Below, piece by piece: positions 34,646-38,116 of a DNA stretch of 38,116 bases. Source of the DNA: Rhodobiaceae bacterium (lineage in GTDB: Bacteria > Pseudomonadota > Alphaproteobacteria > RS24). The stretch lies in NCBI GenBank assembly GCA_018673175.1, contig JABHDF010000072.1, forward strand, positions 1-38,116, given 5' to 3'. Position numbers and translations under genes: made by a program. The notes beneath the pieces are model-generated. The model saw nothing but the letters and a program-made list of their open reading frames with translations, was not told the origin of the DNA and did not search any database. Positions within the stretch are counted from its first letter, which is position 1. Each line of letters starts with the position of its first letter.

Positions 34646-35752
34646 ATGGCGAAGGCCGATTATTACGACCTATTGGGCGTCGACCGCTCTGCCGATGCGG
34701 CAGGGTTAAAGTCGGCCTATCGCAAGATGGCCAAACAGTATCACCCAGACCTTAATCCGGGAGATGCGGTGGCCGAGCAGAAGTTCAAAGAAGTTTCCGA
34801 AGCCTATGAGATTCTAAAAGACGACCAAAACCGCGCTGCCTATGACCAATATGGCCATGCCGCTTTTGAAAATGGTGGTGGCCGAGGCGGCCAAGGTGGC
34901 GGCTTCGGCAATGACTTTGGCGGCATGGGCGATATCTTCGAAGAGTTTTTCGGGGGCAGCCGAGGTGGCGGTGGCCGGCGCCAACAAGCGCGGCGCGGCG
35001 ATGATTTACGCGCCGAGGTCGAGATAACCCTGCAAGACGCTTTTGACGGCACAGAGCGCCAATTGAAATTAAACCGTGCGGCCGCTTGCGGCACCTGTGC
35101 AGGCTCTGGCGCCAATGCAGGCAGCAAACCAACCACGTGTTCGCTCTGTCAGGGGCACGGCAAAGTGCGCGCCCAACAAGGGTTTTTTATGGTCGAGCGC
35201 ACTTGCCATCAATGCAATGGCGCAGGCCAAACCATTAGCGACCCATGCCGCGATTGCAGCGGCCGCGGGCAAGTTTCCGAAAGCCGCAATCTATCTGTGT
35301 CCATTCCAGCTGGTGTCGAAGATGGCACACGCATTCGCTTGTCTGGCGAAGGCAACGCCGGGCCACAGGGCGCCAGCAATGGCGATCTTTATGTGTTCGT
35401 AAACCTTCGCCCGCACGCCTTTTTGCAACGCGATGGCGCCGATTTATTTTGCGCCATGCCCGTGCCTTTCCATATCGCCATTCGCGGTGGGGCCATTGAA
35501 GTGCCGCTGCTGGGTGGCAAAAAAGTCAAACTCACTTTGCCAGAGGGCGCCCAAGCCGGACAACAATTCCGCCTGCGCGGCAAAGGCATGCCGGTTCTGC
35601 GCTCGCGCAGCAGCGGCGACCTTTATGTGCAAATTGATATCGAAACCCCAACCGGCTTGAGCCGCGCCCAGAAAAAACTTTTGGATGCGCTGAGCGATAA
35701 TCTCGACGATAGCAATTATCCCGACACGCAAGCCTTTCGCGATTTAAATTAG
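34646..35752 (+). CDS. dnaJ: Chaperone DnaJ (Hsp40)
   Basis: DnaJ delivers substrates to DnaK and stimulates its ATPase. The J domain (1-70) has the essential HPD in AKQYHPDLNPGD. A Gly/Phe-rich region (75-115) follows. Four zinc-finger repeats are complete: CGTCAGSGAN, CSLCQGHGKV, CHQCNGAGQT and CRDCSGRGQV. The C-terminal beta-sandwich domains carry GVEDGTRIRLSGEGNAGPQG. The length of 368 is slightly short of 376 in E. coli but nothing is missing. AGGA lies 8 bases before the ATG. Confidence 0.98.
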   Translation: MAKADYYDLLGVDRSADAAGLKSAYRKMAKQYHPDLNPGDAVAEQKFKEVSEAYEILKDDQNRAAYDQYGHAAFENGGGRGGQGGGFGNDFGGMGDIFEEFFGGSRGGGGRRQQARRGDDLRAEVEITLQDAFDGTERQLKLNRAAACGTCAGSGANAGSKPTTCSLCQGHGKVRAQQGFFMVERTCHQCNGAGQTISDPCRDCSGRGQVSESRNLSVSIPAGVEDGTRIRLSGEGNAGPQGASNGDLYVFVNLRPHAFLQRDGADLFCAMPVPFHIAIRGGAIEVPLLGGKKVKLTLPEGAQAGQQFRLRGKGMPVLRSRSSGDLYVQIDIETPTGLSRAQKKLLDALSDNLDDSNYPDTQAFRDLN

Positions 35753-35784
35753 CCTGCCCTCGGCGACGCGCCCGCTTTCCTCTC

Positions 35785-35813
35785 TCGACGTCTATCGGGG
35801 CGCCTGCTATTAT
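35785..35813 (+). promoter_or_regulatory. Predicted sigma-70-type promoter of dapB
   Basis: TCGACG (35785-35790, four of six) and TATTAT (35808-35813, five of six) are separated by 17 bases. The start near 35820 leaves a leader of about 14 bases that still includes the AGGAAG ribosome-binding site. This would make dapB–gpmA independent of the heat-shock genes. Confidence 0.45.
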
Positions 35814-35833
35814 AAGGCCAGATAGGAAGTCAC

Positions 35834-36643
35834 ATGAAACTGATTGTAAATGGCTGCGCTGGCCGCATGGGTCAGGCACTTAGCACATTAATTCTCGCCG
35901 ACGAGACGCTTGAGTTGGTCGGAGGCCTTGAGCCGGCAAAAAGTCCTGCCCTCGGCCAAGACCTAGGCCGTTTGGCCGGCCAAGCCGCTTGCGGGATTGT
36001 TGCGACCGATGATGCGTTGGAGCTCATGCGCCAGGCCGATGGCGTGATTGATTTCACCGTACCCGAAGCCAGCGTGCAATTGGCGGGCCTTGCCGCACAG
36101 GCGCGCACCGTCCATATCATTGGCACCACAGGGTTTAACGCGGAACAAATGGCGCAGATTGAGGCCGCCGCACGGCACGCAAAAATTGTGAAATCGGGCA
36201 ATATGAGCCTTGGGGTGAACCTATTGGCGGGCCTCGTAAAACAAGCGGCTGCCGCTTTGGGCGACGATTGGGATATTGAAATCCTCGACATGCACCACCG
36301 CCATAAAGTGGATGCGCCGTCGGGAACCGCTTTACTGTTGGCCGACGCAGCCGCCCAAGGTCGTGACGTGGCTCTGGACAAAGTAATGCAGAGCGGGCGC
36401 GATGGCATCACGGGCGCCAGAACGCCAGGCGATATTGGCATTGCGGCTTTGCGCGGCGGCTCTGTGGTCGGCGACCATGAGATTATTTTGGCCGGCGAGA
36501 ACGAACAAATCCGCCTGGGCCACCGCGCCGAAACGCGCGATATTTTTGCCCGCGGCGCGCTAAAAGCCGCTGTTTGGGCGCATGGCCAAGCCGAGGGCCT
36601 ATATGACATGCAGCATGTTTTGGGTCTAAAAGACCCCAAGTAA
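35834..36643 (+). CDS. dapB: 4-hydroxy-tetrahydrodipicolinate reductase
   Basis: DapB carries out the NAD(P)H-dependent reduction in the lysine/diaminopimelate pathway, feeding both protein and peptidoglycan synthesis. The N-terminal nucleotide-binding motif is [12 protein letters not shown]. The signature [20 protein letters not shown] contains the catalytic His pair and the Lys that binds substrate. [20 protein letters not shown] follows. The 269-residue length is normal. AGGAAG lies 5 bases before the ATG. gpmA follows after 39 bases, a pairing seen in other alphaproteobacteria. Confidence 0.98.
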   Translation: MKLIVNGCAGRMGQALSTLILADETLELVGGLEPAKSPALGQDLGRLAGQAACGIVATDDALELMRQADGVIDFTVPEASVQLAGLAAQARTVHIIGTTGFNAEQMAQIEAAARHAKIVKSGNMSLGVNLLAGLVKQAAAALGDDWDIEILDMHHRHKVDAPSGTALLLADAAAQGRDVALDKVMQSGRDGITGARTPGDIGIAALRGGSVVGDHEIILAGENEQIRLGHRAETRDIFARGALKAAVWAHGQAEGLYDMQHVLGLKDPK

Positions 36644-36682
36644 CCGCGAAATTTTTACCAAACAGTAGAAGAGGATTTAGAT

Positions 36683-37303
36683 ATGAGCCGCCTTGTTTTA
36701 GTGCGTCACGGCCAAAGTGAATGGAATGAGAAGAACTTGTTTACCGGCTGGCGCGACCCAGACTTGACCGCCCAAGGGGTCCGCGAGGCCCATGCGGCAG
36801 GGCGCGCCCTAAAGGCCGCCGGAGCCGAGTTTGATTTGGCTTTTACCTCCAATTTGCAACGCGCCCAAAAAACCTTGGCGCTTCTGCTAGAAGACCTTTT
36901 GCCTGGCGGTGAGCTGCCCACCACGCGCCATGAAGCCCTGAACGAGCGCGACTATGGCGATCTGGCGGGCCTCAATAAAGATGACGCGCGCGAAAAATGG
37001 GGCGAAGACCAAGTGCATATTTGGCGCCGCTCCTTCGACACGCCGCCGCCGGGTGGCGAGAGCCTGAAAGACACGGCCGAGCGGGTATTACCTTATTTTG
37101 ATGCCGACATCATGCCGTTGATAAAACAGGGCAAAAATATTCTCATCGCCGCGCATGGAAATAGTTTGCGCGCGCTGGTGATGCAATTGGATGGCTTGAG
37201 CTCGGAAGAAATTATCGATGTGAACATCGGCACCGGCGTGCCTTATTGCTACGAGCTGGACGCGCAAGGCCACGTAACCTCGAAGACCATACTCGATCTA
37301 TAA
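36683..37303 (+). CDS. gpmA: 2,3-bisphosphoglycerate-dependent phosphoglycerate mutase
   Basis: GpmA interconverts 3- and 2-phosphoglycerate in glycolysis and gluconeogenesis. The phosphohistidine motif is [20 protein letters not shown], with catalytic H9. [20 protein letters not shown] supplies the catalytic Glu, and [18 protein letters not shown] the second active-site His. At 206 residues it is the shorter alphaproteobacterial form of the family (about 250 in enterobacteria). AGAGG lies 8 bases before the ATG. It converges on the DUF2244 gene with a 21-base gap and no hairpin. Confidence 0.96.
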   Translation: MSRLVLVRHGQSEWNEKNLFTGWRDPDLTAQGVREAHAAGRALKAAGAEFDLAFTSNLQRAQKTLALLLEDLLPGGELPTTRHEALNERDYGDLAGLNKDDAREKWGEDQVHIWRRSFDTPPPGGESLKDTAERVLPYFDADIMPLIKQGKNILIAAHGNSLRALVMQLDGLSSEEIIDVNIGTGVPYCYELDAQGHVTSKTILDL

Positions 37304-37324
37304 ATCTAGCTTGACTGTTTTGGC

Positions 37325-37864
37325 CTAAGCGTGATGCCCGTAATCCGGGCTCGCGTCTTCGCTGTGCACGCTGGCGCCTGCGTCTAGTATTCGCTTCAGG
37401 CTCAGCTGCAACCGCGCGGCCAATTCGGCGCGTTCATCGGGGGATAAAAAAGCCCCGACGGAGACATATTTCCCGTGGCTCGACAAAATGAGATTGCCGA
37501 TATCTTCGCCGTCTTGTCCGAGGCGCTCGAGTTTCAGGCGCACCCAATAGGGGTCGAACGACCATTCGCGCGACAAACCTGTGGCGGAGACTTGGCCGAA
37601 AACTAATTTACCCTCGCGCATAGCCAAAGTTTCATAGCGCCGCGCATAGCGGTAATTGAGGCGGAAAAAGAAATACAAAAGAGCCACATCGAGACCGAAA
37701 AATCCGAATACGGGCCAAGCCCCAAGCGACCAAAAATAAAGCCCTAGCGCAAATGACGCGCCGCCAAAAAGCGACATCAGCCACAAAAACCCGCGCTGCG
37801 ACAGCGAGCGATTGGGCCTTAAAAGGAGGCTGAAGTTTTCCGGCAAAGCGGTGATTGTTTCCAT
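37325..37864 (-). CDS. DUF2244 family membrane protein
   Basis: A 179-residue protein of the uncharacterised DUF2244 family, which is common beside nth in alphaproteobacteria. Two adjacent membrane helices occupy about 25-47 (GFLWLMSLFGGASFALGLYF) and 50-68. A cytoplasmic domain follows, with YARRYETLAMREGKLVFGQV and a WSFDPYWVRLKLE strand. No catalytic residues are evident. The start ATG has no ribosome-binding site. Divergent from nth across 111 bases. Confidence 0.85.
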   Translation of the reverse strand: METITALPENFSLLLRPNRSLSQRGFLWLMSLFGGASFALGLYFWSLGAWPVFGFFGLDVALLYFFFRLNYRYARRYETLAMREGKLVFGQVSATGLSREWSFDPYWVRLKLERLGQDGEDIGNLILSSHGKYVSVGAFLSPDERAELAARLQLSLKRILDAGASVHSEDASPDYGHHA

Positions 37865-37939
37865 GAGAGGTTAAGTAAGTCGCGCGTGCGAAGAATCAAG
37901 CGCTGCGCCCAGAATACCCCTTCGAAGCAGACGCAGGCT

Positions 37940-37968
37940 TTGCACTGGCGCGCTAGCGAAGCTATGAT
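37940..37968 (+). promoter_or_regulatory. Predicted sigma-70-type promoter of nth, apparently leaderless
   Basis: TTGCAC (37940-37945, four of six) and TATGAT (37963-37968, five of six) are separated by exactly 17 bases, the best sigma-70 match I found in the window. Transcription should begin at about 37975-37976, at the nth ATG itself. Confidence 0.55.
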
Positions 37969-37975
37969 ACGTCTT

Positions 37976-38116
37976 ATGAAAGTTGCCCAAATCCCCGAAT
38001 TTTTTGAACGCCTCTCGCGCGATGACCCTGCGCCGCGAACCGAGCTTGATTTCTCCAATGATTTCACGCTGCTGGTCGCGGTTGTGCTGTCCACGCAGGC
38101 CACCGATATTGGCGTC
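37976..38116 (+). CDS. nth: Endonuclease III, N-terminal part (cut by window edge)
   Basis: The first 47 codons of endonuclease III, a base-excision repair glycosylase/AP lyase for oxidised pyrimidines. The visible sequence reads MKVAQIPEFFERLSRDDP, then FTLLVAVVLSTQATDIGV, the first helices of the family (usually ALLSAQATDxxVN). The catalytic Lys/Asp and the Fe-S cysteines lie beyond the window. An in-frame ATG at 37964 falls inside the predicted -10 element, so the ATG at 37976 is preferred. No ribosome-binding site precedes it. Confidence 0.93.
   Translation, partial: MKVAQIPEFFERLSRDDPAPRTELDFSNDFTLLVAVVLSTQATDIGV

Noticed and set aside
35872-36639. A 255-codon open frame antisense to dapB.
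   Set aside because: It mirrors dapB over nearly its full length, is Ser/Ala/Arg-rich and has no recognisable domain; it is a composition shadow.
1-38116. Mobile elements, CRISPR arrays, defence or toxin–antitoxin modules.
   Set aside because: No transposase, integrase, Cas, restriction or toxin-like coding sequence and no regular repeat array was found. The gene content is core housekeeping throughout.

Overview
This is a stretch of alphaproteobacterial chromosome. The protein families, the gene order and the moderate GC content (mid-50s percent by eye, not computed) all point that way. Clusters familiar from that class include metK–XRE regulator–lnt–corC–ybeY–phoH–miaB–plsC–fur–rimI–tsaB, trpS–murJ–glnD–mutS, rsmI–yraN–gshB beside lpoA, hemW–rdgB–rph beside grpE, and dapB–gpmA near nth. 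I cannot place the order or genus from sequence alone. I see no phage genes, transposases, integrases, CRISPR arrays, tRNAs or rRNAs. The window is almost entirely core housekeeping DNA, densely packed with many stop/start overlaps, and no intergenic gap exceeds about 300 bases.

Layout. Positions 1-20501 are all on the minus strand. Read in transcription order they are: mutS (mismatch repair), glnD (nitrogen sensing), murJ (lipid II flippase), trpS, a UspA-like protein, a di-iron membrane hydroxylase, an unknown membrane protein, nfuA (Fe-S carrier), a RutE-type nitroreductase, tsaB (t6A tRNA modification), a broken rimI, fur, plsC, miaB, phoH, ybeY, a CorC-type CBS protein, lnt, an XRE regulator, and the first 42 codons of metK. 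From 20679 the strands mix: maeB (+), comM (-), a small unknown protein (+), gshB/yraN/rsmI (-), the lpoA-type lipoprotein (+), hemW/rdgB/rph (-), then grpE, dnaK, dnaJ, dapB and gpmA (+), a DUF2244 membrane protein (-) and the 5' end of nth (+).

Functional themes are tRNA and ribosome maturation (miaB, tsaB, ybeY, rsmI, rph, trpS), envelope biogenesis (lnt, plsC, murJ, lpoA homologue, dapB), Fe-S and haem handling (nfuA, hemW, fur), DNA repair and uptake (mutS, nth, comM, yraN), and the heat-shock chaperones grpE-dnaK-dnaJ.

The observations most worth following are these. (1) rimI has lost roughly 35 codons in the middle and the two halves are out of frame. (2) grpE and dnaK have matching RpoH-type promoters with the same 16-base spacing, but no hrcA gene and no CIRCE element. 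(3) The metK-linked XRE regulator ends in an unusual Cys/His-rich tail. (4) nth appears to have a leaderless promoter. (5) An unknown membrane protein, with a tandem duplication at its end, is coupled to a membrane hydroxylase. I found no convincing sign of a wholly new system, and none should be read into the list.
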